DNA from: Phocoena phocoena
Lineage: Eukaryota > Chordata > Mammalia > Artiodactyla > Phocoenidae
Assembly (NCBI RefSeq): GCF_963924675.1
Contig: NC_089226.1
Location: 51,353,124-51,417,123, forward strand
Direction of reading: 5' to 3'
DNA length: 64,000 nt
Below the pieces are notes generated by a model. It worked only from the letters and a program-made list of their open reading frames with translations, had not been told where the DNA came from and searched no databases. Numbering within the stretch: the stretch's first letter is position 1; each line of letters begins with the position of its first letter. The translations under genes and the position numbers were made by a program. Below are positions 13,201 through 23,793 of this stretch, in pieces.

Positions 13201-14310
13201 AGAACACTCTTTGACAGAAATCACAGCAAGATCTTTTTTGATCCACCTCCTAGAGTAATGGAAATAAAAACAATCATAAACAAATGGCATCTAATGAAAT
13301 ATAAAAGCATTTGCAAAGCAAAAGAAACTACAAACAAGACAAAAAGACAACCCTCAGAATGGGAGAAAATATTTGCAAACGAATCAACAAAGGATTAATC
13401 TCCAAAATATATAAACAGCTCATGCTGCTCAATATTAAAAAAAAACAAGCAACCCAATCCAAAAATGGGCAGAAGCCCTAAAAAGACATTTCTCCAAAGA
13501 AGACGTACAGATGGCCAAGAAGTACATCAAAAGCTGCTCAATGGGCTTCCCTGGTGGTGCAGTGGTTGAAAGTCCGCCTGCCAGTGCAGGGGATGTGGGT
13601 TTGTGCCCTGGTCCAGGAGGATCCCACATGCCGCAGAGCAGCTGGGCCCGTGAGCCATGGCCGCTGAGCCTGCGCATCCAGAGCCTGCGCTCCGCAACGG
13701 GAGAGGCCGCAACAGTGAGAGGCCCACGTACAGCAAAAAAAATTTAAAAAGCTGCTCAACATCACTAATTATTAGAGAAATGCAAATCAAAACTGCAATG
13801 AGGTATCACCTCACACCAGTTAGAATGGGCATCATCAGAAAATCTACAAACAACAAATGCTGGAGAGGGTGTGGAGAAAAGGGAACCCTCTTGTGCTGTT
13901 GGTAGGAATGGAAATTGATATAGCCACTATGGAGAACAGTATGGAGGTTCCTTAAAAAACTAAAAATAGAATTACCATATGACCCAGCAACCCCACTACT
14001 GGGCATATACCCAGAGAAAACCATAATTCAGAGAGACACATGCACCCCAATGTTCATTGCAGCACTATTTACAATAGCCAGGTCATTGAAGCAACCTAAA
14101 TGCCCATCAACAGATGAATGGATGAAGAAGGTGTGGAACATATGTACAATGGAATATTACTCAGCCATAAAAAGGAATGAAGCTGTGTCATTTGTAGGGA
14201 CGTGGATGGATCTAGAGACTGTCATACAGAGTGAAGTAAGTCAGAAAGTGAAAAACAAATATCGTATATTAAGCACATATATGTGGAACCTAGAAAAATG
14301 GTACAGATGA
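10260..14310 (+). pseudogene. L1-A ORF2 (endonuclease and reverse transcriptase), multiply broken
   Basis: ORF2p nicks target DNA and reverse-transcribes L1 RNA there. The N-terminal APE-like endonuclease starts 'TYISIITLNVNGL' (10274 on). One A is missing near 10466 compared with L1-B, giving a stop at 10476. Catalytic positions have decayed: the QETH motif reads QDTD (about 10380), and GDFN reads RAFI (about 10685). The SDHN motif (about 10938) remains. In the RT domain the palm motif DAEKAF (about 12047) remains, but FADD reads FADN (12349-12360). The cysteine-rich C-terminus (C-W-R-G-C at about 13858) has lost its histidine and meets a stop at 13903. A 0.2-kb SINE interrupts it at 13542. 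The end at 14308-14310 follows 'WNLEKWYR'. Clearly dead. Confidence 0.9.
13542..13746 (+). mobile_element. CHR-type SINE nested in L1-A ORF2 (S3)
   Basis: It starts 'gggcttccctggtggtgcag' and ends 'cgtacagcaaaaaaaattt'. A perfect 13-bp duplication 'aaaagctgctcaa' flanks it (13529-13541 and 13747-13759), and the L1 text resumes exactly after it. It is therefore younger than L1-A. Confidence 0.93.
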
Positions 14311-14525
14311 ACCAATTTTCAGGGCAGAAATTGAGACACAGATATAGAGAGCAAACATATGGACACCAAGGGGGGAAAATGGTGGGGGTGGGTGGTGGTG
14401 TCATAAATTGGGAGATTGGGATTGACATATATATACTAATATGTATAAAATGGATAACTAATAAGAAGCTGCTGTATAAAAAATATAAATAAAAGAAAGA
14501 AAAATTTAAAAATACAAACTATGAA

Positions 14526-16515
14526 AGCTAAACTTGCTTATATAGAGAAATTGCCGAGACCTACACTTAAAGAGTTCTCAATAAATGGTGGCTATGATTG
14601 TCTTCTTAAATCATTTTCTTTACGATGTCCTTTTTGAGAACCTAAATTGACATAATATTAATACAGATACTTTAATTTAGGTGTCACTGATTCCTATCCA
14701 TAAATAAGTTTTATTTTACATTTAGACTTTAGTAACTAAATTTTGCCACAAACATCTGTATCTATCTGTCTATCGATCATCTATCATCTACCTATCCATT
14801 CATCCATCCTTCCCACCCACCCAATTTTTTTTTTCTTCCGGAGATTTTATAGGGTATTTGGTTTGGGGCTTAGTGGTTTTCCAAGAAAAGCATGATTAGC
14901 TAATTTTTTTGTCTCAGCATCCTGGGTGATTAAGAGAAAGCTAGGGTTGATCACGTTAAAGATGGAGAAGATTGATAGAAACTAGAGAGTGATTAAGTGA
15001 CTATAGGGTGATGTTGTATACTGCAGCAGAGGTGACGCTGAGATGAAATGTAGTGATTGTAACCACAGGGATTTAGAGTACTACTGTTCAAATAACAAGG
15101 CAATGAATGGCAAGGGATTAACAGTGAAATCCTCTCCATGGAAATGTTGAAGTTCTCACAAAATATGCTATTTCACGTTGATGCTCAAGGTGCTTATAAT
15201 GTAGAATACATGATAATATAAATAAATGACAGTCTGGATCAAAAGTATGCTGCAGTGTATCTGAGTATCACATATTTAGTGTACATTGTGGGGTGGTAGG
15301 GAGAGCAGGAAGGAATGCAGAATGTGTTGAATAGTTTTCTGCAGAGCTTGGTAATTATTATGGCCTCTAGAAATGTTGGTTCCCTTCCACCTAATACTCT
15401 GAATCACTTTGTAAAATCAGTGATAATAGTCCCATTTTTTAGATGAGTAAAGTTAAGTTTAAATAAATTACAAGATCTTTACAGGAGCACATCATTAACA
15501 AATGGCAGAGTTTCAATATAAAGTTTTAGTCCACTTATTTCTGTAGCTTGTATTTTTTACATTATATTAATGCTTTTCAAATATATTTTAGCTTAAAAAC
15601 ACTTTTTTTTTTCCAAATAAAATCTTTCACAGAAGCCTATAGATAAACCAGATTAAAGCTGTACCTCTCTGTTTGGTGCAGGTATGAGGGTCCTGGTGAC
15701 TGAACTCTCAAACCCTTATTATTCACCTCCACATGACTCCTACTGCACATCTGTGGATGTTCTTAGAGTTCTGTGGACCACAGGTAGAAAACCAGAGCGT
15801 CACACCATATATGCTCTCAAATAGACCAAAAGTCCTTGAGTTCTTTGTATAGCCACGTGGCAGGAGATAATCAGATAATGTCGGCACAAATAATGAAAAC
15901 AACTTGCCCGATGGCACACTTGAGATATGATCAAACTTGTGCTATCATAGTTACAAAGGCTTCTGGGTAGTTGTCTTTTGGGCCATTGTATAATACAGTC
16001 AACTAATGAGCTATTCTCCCTTTCTTTTATAGCTGTTCTCTTTTACTCTAAGAACTTAAGCTAAACATCCAAAATATCTTTCTATTTCTAAAAAAAATTT
16101 TGCCTATTTCCCTCACATCCCCCAGTTGAATCATGGGGACAACTAATTAACTTTTCTGGATACTTTAATTTACAAAATGAAACATAGTTTTGCAAGCAGA
16201 TACACAGCTATTCTGTGTGAAGGAGAGCTCTATTCAAGCTACCTGTATCCCATTGCTCCTCTCTGATCTTCAGAGATTTCTTTGCAGGATGGAGAAAGGG
16301 AGAATTCTGGATTCCCTTTGTATCCTGAACAAAGAAGACAGCATGGACATCTTTACACAAGTTCCAAGTATGAATCCATGGGCTGCCCTTTCTCACCTTT
16401 GGTTTCTCCACAGAGTGTTCAAGGCTTTTCCCAAAACAGAAGCTCTGTTTACCTCAATCTATTTGGTACAGCATCTCTTTAATTACCAGATACACAAGAA
16501 TGCACTGGGATTAGA
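14526..16515. other. Unique intergenic DNA with a degenerate (TCTA/TCCA)n stretch
   Basis: No gene is supported. A degenerate tetranucleotide stretch lies at about 14756-14815. An open frame of 117 codons at 16190-16543 (+) runs into the poly-T of L1-B and resembles nothing I recognise. I treat it as chance. Confidence 0.55.
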
Positions 16516-16530
16516 CTATAGATACCTTTT
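16516..16530. repeat. Left target-site duplication of L1-B
   Basis: 'ctatagatacctttt' matches 'ctatagatatctttt' at 23779-23793 in 14 of 15 positions. The copy at 23793 is followed by GA, giving a TTTT/GA L1-endonuclease-type site on the expected strand. Poly-T begins directly after the left copy. Confidence 0.8.
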
Positions 16531-16541
16531 TTTTTTTTTTT

Positions 16542-16664
16542 AGTAATACTTGATACCATTTATTGAGTGTCTTCTCAATGAACTGGCAGTATGCTGCATT
16601 TTAAAGACACACGATATCATTTAATGCTCATAACTACCACAAAACTGTAGTGGCAGAATGGCAA
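16542..16664 (-). mobile_element. 3'-transduced segment of L1-B (MIR-derived)
   Basis: This segment lies between the L1-B tail and the terminal poly-A. On the minus strand it has MIR-like text ending in CACTCAATAAATGG. The AATAAA there (16559-16564 on the plus strand as tttatt) sits about 17 nt before the terminal poly-A, the right spacing for a polyadenylation signal. This is the layout expected when transcription reads through the weak L1 signal (16702-16707) and stops at a downstream genomic signal. Confidence 0.7.
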
Positions 16665-16695
16665 TTTTATTTATTGTTTGTTTGTTTGTTTGTTT

Positions 16696-17065
16696 AACAT
16701 CTTTATTGGAGTATAATTGCTTTACAATGGTGTGTTAGTTTCTGCTTTATAACAAAGTGAATCAGTTATGCATATACATATGTTCCCATATCTCTTCCCT
16801 CTTGCGTCTCCCTCCCTCCCGCCCTCCCTATCCCACCCCTCTAGGTGGTCATAAATCACCGAGCTGATCTCCCTGTGCTATGCGGCTGCTTCCCACTAGC
16901 TATCTATTTTACGTTTGGTAGTATATACATGTACATGCCACTCTCTCACTTTGTCACAGCTTACCCTTCCCCCTCCGCATATCCTCAAGTCCATTCTCTA
17001 GAAGGTCTGTGTCTTTATTCCCGTCTTACCCCTAGGTTCTTCACAACCTTTTTTTTTTTTTTCTC
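16696..17065 (-). other. L1-B 3' UTR with its own AATAAA
   Basis: About 370 bp from the ORF2 stop to the tail. On the minus strand it ends 'tcccaataaagatgtt' (really CTCCAATAAAGATGTT here). The same 3' UTR type is present in L1-D (35276-35676) and L1-E (39173-39550), so these three belong to one lineage. The AATAAA is at 16702-16707. Confidence 0.8.
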
Positions 17066-20000
17066 TTAGATTCCATATATATGTGTTAGCATACGGTATT
17101 TGTTTTTCTCTTTCTGACTTAGTTCACTCTGTATGACAGACTCTAGGTCCATCCACCTCACTACAAGTATCTCAATTTCATTTCTTTTTATGGTTGAGTA
17201 ATATTCCATTGTACATATGTGCCACATCTTCTTTATCTATTCATCCAATGATGGACACTTAGGTTGCTTCCATGTCCTGCCTATTGTAAATACAGCTGCA
17301 ATGAACTTTTTGGTACATGACTCTTTTTGAATTATGGTTTTCTCAGGGTATATGCCCAGTAGTGGGATTGCTGGGTCGTATGGTAGTTCTATTTATAGTT
17401 TTTTAAGGAACCTCCATATTGTTCCCATTGTGGCTGTATCAATTTACATTCCCACCAACAGTGCAAGAGTGTTCCCTTTTCTCCACACCCTCTCCAGCAT
17501 TTATTGTTTCTAGATTTTTTTGATGATGGCCATTCAGACCAGTGTGAGATGATATCTCATTGTAGTTTTGAATTGCATTTCTCTAATGATTAATGATGTT
17601 GAGCATTCTTTCATGTGTTTGCTGGCAATCTGTGTATCTTCTTTGGAGAAATGGCTGTTTAGGTCTTCTGCCCATTTTTGGATTGAGTTGTTTGCTTTTT
17701 TATTATTGAGCTGCATGAGTTGCTTGTAAATCTTGGAGATTAATCCCTTGTCAGTTGCTTCATTTGCAAATATTTTCTCCCATTCTAAGGGTTGTCTTTT
17801 GGTCTTGTTTATGGTTTCCTTTGCTGTGCAAAAGCTTTTAAGTTTCATTAGGTCCCATTTATTTATTTTTGTTTTTATTTCCATTTCTCTAGGAGGTGGG
17901 TCAAAAAGGATCCTGCTGTGATTTATGTCATAGAGTGTTCTGCCTATGTTTTCCTCTAAGAGTTTGATAGTTTCGGCCTTACATTTAGGTCTTTAATCCA
18001 TTTTGAGTTTATTTTTGTGTATGGTGTTAGGGAGTGTTCTAGCTTCATTCTTTTACATGTACCTGTTCAGTTTTCCCAAAACCACTAATTGAAGAGGCTG
18101 TCTTTACTCAACTGTATGTTCTTGCCTCCTTTATCAAAGATAAGGTGACCATATGTGTGTGGGTTTATCTCTGGGCTTTCTATCCTGTTCCATTGATCTA
18201 TATTTCTTTTTTTGTGCCAGTACCACTGTCTTGATTACTGTAGCTTTGTAGTATAGTCTGAAGTCAGGGCGCCTAATTCCTCCAGCTCCGATTTTTGTTC
18301 TCAAGATTGCTTTGGCTATTTGGGATCTTTTGTGTTTCCATACACATTGTAAAATTTTTTGTTCTAGTTCTGTGAAAAATGCCAGTGGTAGTTTGATAGG
18401 GATTGCACTGAATCTGTAGATTACTTTGGGTAGTAGAGTCATTTTCACAATGTTGATTCTTCTAATCCAAGAAAATGGTATATCTCTCCATCTGTTTATA
18501 TCATCTTTGATTTCTTTAATCAGTGTCTTATAGATTTCTACATACAGGTCTTTTGTCTCCCTAGGTAGGTTTATTCCTAGGTATTTTATTCTTTTTGTTG
18601 CAGTTGTAAACGGGAGTGTTTTCTTAATTTCACTTCCAGATTTCTCATCATTAGTGTATAGGAATGCCAGAGATTTCTGTGCATTAATTTGTATCCTGCT
18701 ACTCTACCAAAATCATTGATTAGCTCTAGTAGTTTTCTGGTAGCACCTTTAGGATTCTCTATGTATAGTATCATGTCATCTGCAAACAGTGACAGCTTTA
18801 CTTCTTTTCCGATTTGGATTCCTTTTAGTTCTTTTTCATCTCTGATTGCTGTGGCTAAAACTTCCAAAACTATGTTGAATAAGAGTGGTGAGAGTGGGCA
18901 ACCTTGTCTTATTCCTGATCTTAGTGGAAATGGTTTCAGTTTTTCACCAATGAGGACGATGTTGGCTGTGGGTTTGTCATATATGGCCTTTATTATGTTG
19001 AGGAAAGTTCCCTCTATACCTACTTTCTGCAGGGTTTTTATCATTAATGGGTGTTGAATTTTGTCAAAAGCTTTCTCTGCATCTATTGAGATGATCATAT
19101 GGTTTTTCTCCTTCAGTTTGTTCATATGGTATGTCACATTGATTGATTTGTGTATATTGAAGAATCCTTGCATTCCTGGAATAAACCCTACTTGATCATG
19201 GTTTATGATCCTTTTAATGTGCTGTTGGATTCTGTTTGCTAGTATTTTGCTGAGGATTTTTCCATCTATGTTCATCAGTGATATTGGCCTGTAGTGTTCT
19301 TTCTTTGTGACATCTTTGTCTGGTTTTGGTATCAGGGTGATGGTGACCTCGTAGAATGAGTTTGGGAGTGTTCCCCTTCTGCTATGTTTTGGAAGAGCTT
19401 GAGAAGGATAGGTGTTAGCTCTTTTCTAAAGGTTTGATAAAACTCTCCTGTGAGGCCATCTGGTCCTGGGCTTTTGTTTGTTGGAAGATTTTTCATCACG
19501 GTTTCAATTTCAGTGCTTGTGATTGGTCTGTTCATATTTTCTGTTTCTTCCTGGTTCAGTCTCGGCAGGTTGCGCATTTCTAAGAATTTGTCCATTTCTT
19601 CCAGGTTGTCCATTTTATTGGCATATAGTTGCTTGTAGTAATCTCTCATGATCCTTTGTATTTCTGCAGTGTCAGTTGTTTCTTCTCCTTTTTCATTTCT
19701 AATTCTATTCATTTGAGTGTTCTCCCTTTTTTTCTTGATGAGTCTAGCTAATGGTTTATCAATTCTCTTTATCCTCCCAAAGAACCAGCTTTTACTTTTA
19801 TTGATCTTTGCTATTGTTTCCTTCATTTCTGTTTCATTTATTTCTGATTTGATTTTTATGATTTCTTTCCTTCTGCTAACTTTAGGGTTTTTTTTGTTCT
19901 TCTTTCTCTAATTGCTTTAGGTGCAAGGTTAGGTTGTTTATTCGAGATGTTTCCTGTTTCTTAAGGTAGGATTGTATTGCTATAAACTTCCCTCTTAGAA

Positions 20001-20877
20001 CTGCTTTTGCTGCATCCCATAGGTTTTGGGTTGTCATGTCTCCATTGTCATTTTTTTCTGGTATTTTTTAATTTCCTATTTGATTTCTTCAGTGATCACT
20101 TGGTTATTAAGTAGTACATTGTTTAGCCTCCATGTGTTTTTATTTTTTACAGATCTTTTCCTATAATTGATATCTAGTCTCATAGTGTTGTGGTCAGAAA
20201 AGATACTTGTTACGATTTCAATGTTCTTACATTTACCAAGGCTTGATTTGCGACCCAAGATATGATCTATCTGGCAGAATGTTCTATGAGCACTTGAGAA
20301 AAATGTGTATTCTGTTGTTTTTTTAATGGAATGTCCTATAAATATCAATTAAGTCTACCTTGTTTAATGTATCATTTAAAGTTTTTGTTTCCTTATTTAT
20401 TTTCATTTTGTGTGATCTGTCCATTGGTGATAGTGGGGTGTTAAAGTCCCCTACTATGATTGTGTTACTGTCAATTTCCCCTTTTATGGCTGTTAGTATT
20501 TGCCTTATGTATTGAGGTGCTCCTCTGTTGGGTGCATAAATATTTAAAATTGTTATGTCTTCTTCTTGGATCGATCCCTTGATCGTTATATAGTGTCCTT
20601 CTTTGTCTCTTGTAATAGTGTTTATTATATAGTCTATTTTGTCTGATATGAGAATTGCTACTCCAGCTTTCTTTTGATTTCCATTTGCATGGAATATCTG
20701 TTTCTGTCTCCTCACTTTCAGTCTGTATGTGTCCCTAGGTCTGAAGTGGGTCTCTTGTAGACAGCATATATATGAGTCTTGTTTTTGTATCCATTCAGCC
20801 AGTCTGTGTCTTTTGGTGGGAGCATTTAATCTATTTACATTTAAGGTAATTATTGATATGTATGTTCCTATTCCCAT
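17066..20877 (-). pseudogene. L1-B ORF2 (endonuclease and reverse transcriptase), frameshifted
   Basis: The start ATG ends at 20877 (protein begins MGIGTYISIITLNVN). The stop at 17066-17068 follows 'LTHIYGI'. The open pieces are 20877-20323, 20348-20076, 19826-19332, 19275-18586, 18448-18134 and 17884-17534, so at least five breaks exist. Unlike L1-A, the endonuclease keeps QETH (about residue 43), GDFN and SDHN. The RT keeps DAEKAFD and FADD (about 18770-18785). The first break replaces the residues after 'DIYRTFH' with a stop. The C-terminal cysteine motif C-W-R-G-C ... H-C-W-W-E remains readable around 17440-17500. It was catalytically normal in sequence when inserted and decayed afterwards. 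Confidence 0.9.
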
Positions 20878-20935
20878 TTTCTTAATTGTTTTTGGTTTGT
20901 TACTGTAGGTCTTTTCCTTCTCTTGTGTTTCTTGC

Positions 20936-21826
20936 CTAGAGAAGATCCTTTAGCATTTGTTGTATAGCTGGTTTGGTGGTGCTGAACTCTCTCAGCTTTT
21001 GGTTGTCTGTAAAGATTTTAATTTCTCCATCAAACCTGAATGAGATCCTTACTGGGTAGAGTAATCTTGATTGTAGGTTTTCCTCCTTCATCACTTTAAA
21101 TATGTCCTGTCACTCCCTTCTGGCTTGCCGAGTTTCTGCTGAAAGATCAGCTGTTAACCTTATGGGGATTCCCTTGTGTGTTATTTGGTGTTTTTCCCTT
21201 GCTGCTTTTAATATGTTTTATTTGTATTTAATTTTTGACAGTTTGATTAATATGTGTCTTGGTGTGTTTCTCCTTGGATTTATCCTGTATGGGACTCTGT
21301 GCTTCCTGGACTTGATTAACTATTTCCTTTCCCATATTAGGGAAGTTTTCAACTATAATCTCTTCAAATACTTTCTCAGTCCCTTTCTTTTTCTCTTCTT
21401 CTTCTGGGACCCCTATAATTCTAATATGGTGTGTTTAATGTTGTCCCAGAGGTCTCTGAGACTGTCCCCAGTTGTTTTCATTCTTTTTTCTTTATTCTAC
21501 TCTGCAGTAGTTATTTCCACTATTTTTCTTCCAGGTCACTAAACTGTTCTTCTGCCTCAGTTATTCTGCTAGTGATCCCTTCCAGGGTATTTTTAATTTC
21601 ATTTATTGTGTTGTTCATCATTGCTTGTTTCCTCTTTAGTTCTTCTACATCCTTGTTAAATGTTTCTTGCATTTTTCTCTATTCTATTTCCAGGATTTTG
21701 GATCATCTTTACTATCATTATTCTGAATTCTTTTTCAGGTAGACTGCCTATTTCCTCTTTGTTTGTTAGGTCTTGTGGGTTTTTACCTTGCTCCTTCATC
21801 TGGTGTGTGTTTTTCTGTCTTCTCAT
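20936..21826 (-). pseudogene. L1-B ORF1 (RNA-binding protein), frameshifted
   Basis: I place the start at ATG 21826-21824 (MRRQKNTHQMKEQGK), because it matches the usual ORF1 start. An upstream in-frame ATG at 22030 only extends into the 5' UTR. 'LPEKEFRIMIVKMIQN' follows at about residue 30. The open frame ends at 21656, near the start of the coiled coil. The coiled-coil and RRM-like parts continue in other frames down to the stop at 20936-20938 ('QQMLKDLL'). About 297 codons if unbroken, slightly short for mammalian ORF1. Non-functional. Confidence 0.82.
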
Positions 21827-22334
21827 TTTGCTTAGCTTACTGTGTTTGTGGTCTCCTTTTTGCAGACTGCAGCTTCGTAGTTCCCGTTGTTTTTGGTGTC
21901 TGTCCCCAGTGGCTAAGGTTGGTTCAGTGGGTTGTGTAGGCTTACTGGTGTAGAGGACTAGTGCCTGTGTTCTGGTGGATGAGGCTGGATCTTGTCTTTC
22001 TGGTAGGCAGGTCCACGTCTGGTGGTGCATTTTTGGGTGTCTGTGGCCTTATTATGATTTCAGACAGCCTCTCTGCTAGTGGGTGGGGTTGTGTTCCTCT
22101 CTTGCTAGTTGTTTGACATAGGGTGTCCAGCACTGTAGCTTGTTGGTCGTTGACTGAAGCTGGGTCTTGGCGTTGAGTTGGAGATCTCTGGGCGATTTTC
22201 GCCATTTGATATTATGTGGAGCTGGGAGGTCTCTTGTGGTCCTGTGTCCTGAAGTTGGCTCTCCCACCTCAGAGGCACAGCACTGACTCCTGGCTGGAGC
22301 ACCAAGCACCTTGCATCCACAAGGCTCAGAATAA

Positions 22335-22500
22335 ACGAGAGAAAAAATAGAAAGAAAGGAAAGAAAGAAAGAAAGAGAGAAAGAGAGAAAGAAAGAAAGA
22401 GAAAGAATGAAATAAAGTAAGATAAAATAAAGTAAATTTATTAAAATAAACAATAATTATTAAGAAATAAATATTTTTAAGTAAAAAAAAAAAAGGGACA
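22335..22500. repeat. (GAAA)n-like purine tract and A-rich stretch inside the L1-B 5' UTR
   Basis: Tandem GAAA, GAGA and AAAT units run on the plus strand, ending in a run of A at about 22,483-22,494. It lies inside the element, so it is either part of the L1 lineage or expanded after insertion. Confidence 0.75.
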
Positions 22501-23760
22501 GACAGAACCGTAGGACAAATGGTGAAAGCAAAGCTATACAGACAAAATCTCACACTGAAGCATACACATACACACTCACAAAAAGATGAAAAGGGGAAAA
22601 AATAATATATCTTGCTCCCAAAATCCACCTCCTCAATTTGGGATGATTCGTTGTCTATTCTGGTGTTCCACAGATGCAGGATACATCAAGTTGACTGTGG
22701 AGATTTAATCCGCTGCTCCTGAGGCTGCTGGGAGAAATTTTCCTTTCTCTTCTTTGTTCGCACAGCTACCGGGGTTCAGCTTTGGATTTGGCCCTGCCTC
22801 TGCGTGTAGGTTGCCTGAGGGCGTCTGTCCTTCGCCCAGACAGGATGAGGTTAAAGGAGCAGCTGATTTGGGGGCTCTGGCTCACTCAGGCCGTGGGGAG
22901 GGAGGGGTACCGAATGCAAGGCGAGCCTTCGGCAGAGGCCGGCATGACGTTGCACCAGCCTCAGGCACACTGTGCATTCTTCCGGGGAAGTTGTCCGTGG
23001 ATCACGGGACCCTGGCAGTGATGGGCTGCAGAGGGTCCTGGGAGGGGCGGTGTGGATAGTGACCTGTGCTTGCACACAGGCTTCTTGGTGCAGCCTTAGC
23101 GTCTCATGCCTGTCTCTGGGGTCCGTGCTGATAGCCGCGGCTCGCCCCCATGTCTCTGGAGCTCCTTTATGCAGCACTCTTAATCCCCTCTCCTCGCGCA
23201 CCGGGAAACAAAGAGGCAAGAAAAAGTCTCTTGCCTCTTTGGCAGCTCCAGACTTTTTCCCGGACTCCCTCCTGGCTGGCTGTGGCTCACTAGCCCCCTT
23301 CAGGCTGTGTTCACGCCGCCAGTCCTCTCCCTGAGATCCGCCCCGGCAGGTGAGCAGACAAGCATCTCGGGCTGGTGAGTGCCGGTAAGCACTGATATTC
23401 TGTGTGGGAATCTTTCCGCTTTGCCCTCTGCACCCCTGTGGCTGCGCTCTCCTCCGCGGCTCCGAAGCTTTCCCCCTCTACCACCCGCAGTCTCTACCCA
23501 CGAAGGGGCTTCCTAGTGTGTGGAAACCTTTCCTCCTTCACAGCTCCCTCCCACTGGTGCAGGTGCCGTCCCTATTCTTTTGTCTCTGTTTTTTCTTTTT
23601 TCTTTTGCCCTACCCAGGTACGTGGGGAGTTTCTTGCCTTTTGGGAGGTCTGAGGTCTTCTGCCAGCGTTCAATAGGTGTTCTGTAGGAGTTGTTTCACG
23701 TGTAGATGTATTTCTGGTGTATCTGTGGGGAGGAAGGTGATCTCCGCGTCTTACTCTTCC

Positions 23761-23770
23761 GCCATCTTCC
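23761..23770 (-). promoter_or_regulatory. YY1-like site at the L1-B 5' end
   Basis: GCCATCTT on the plus strand (AAGATGGC on the L1 strand) lies about 10-20 nt inside the element. Human L1 has its YY1 site at the same relative place, where it fixes the transcription start. Binding here is inferred from position and core match only. Confidence 0.55.
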
Positions 23771-23778
23771 TCAACTGC

Positions 23779-23793
23779 CTATAGATATCTTTT
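23779..23793. repeat. Right target-site duplication of L1-B
   Basis: 'ctatagatatctttt', partner of 16516-16530 with one mismatch. It is followed by 'gaaaaaa'. Confidence 0.8.

Larger units (their letters stand above)
8386..14515 (+). mobile_element. L1: Near full-length LINE-1, copy L1-A (defective)
   Basis: Layout: 5' UTR 8386-9292, ORF1 relic 9293-10201, ORF2 relic 10260-14310, 3' UTR 14311 onward, then an A-rich tail. A 10-bp duplication 'aaactatgaa' flanks it (8376-8385 and 14516-14525), and the upstream junction TT/AAAA is an L1 endonuclease-type site. The 5' end contains 'ttcaagatggtggagtag', which has a YY1-like core. Both ORFs carry frameshifts and stops, and a SINE is inserted in the 3' part of ORF2. 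The 3' UTR has a G-rich stretch around 14370-14400 and ends 'gataactaataagaagctgc'. It differs completely from the 3' UTR of L1-B, so this is another L1 lineage. Confidence 0.9.
16531..23778 (-). mobile_element. L1: Full-length LINE-1, copy L1-B (defective) with 3' transduction
   Basis: Read on the minus strand: 5' end at about 23778, 5' UTR to 21827, ORF1 relic 21826-20936, ORF2 relic 20877-17066, 3' UTR to about 16696, then a tail rich in AAAC and AATAAA (16695-16665). After that come about 123 bp of non-L1 DNA and a terminal poly-A (16541-16531 as T). The 15-bp duplications lie outside the terminal poly-A, not outside the L1 tail, so the extra 123 bp travelled with the element. The start 'gttgaggaagatggcggaag' matches full-length L1 5' ends with a YY1 core. 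Both ORFs have frameshifts and stops, although several catalytic motifs remain. Confidence 0.88.
21827..23778 (-). promoter_or_regulatory. L1-B 5' UTR, CpG-rich at its 5' end
   Basis: About 1.95 kb, more than twice the length of the L1-A 5' UTR and unrelated to it by eye. The 5' kilobase (about 22,750-23,770) is GC-rich with many CpG dinucleotides in an otherwise AT-rich window. That is typical of the methylated internal promoter of L1. The 3' part contains an AT-rich and (GAAA)n-like stretch at 22,340-22,490. Confidence 0.7.

Noticed and set aside
16190..16543. 117-codon open frame before L1-B
   Set aside because: No recognisable domain, no relation to neighbours, and its end runs into the poly-T of L1-B. 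Chance open frame.
21102..21953. Plus-strand frames of up to 146 codons over L1-B, including hydrophobic ones that look like membrane proteins
   Set aside because: They are antisense shadows of L1 ORF1. A/T-rich coding strands give hydrophobic antisense frames.
22754..23676. GC-rich frames (90-122 codons) that might suggest a host CpG-island gene
   Set aside because: The region is the L1-B 5' UTR, continuous with the element and inside its target-site duplications.
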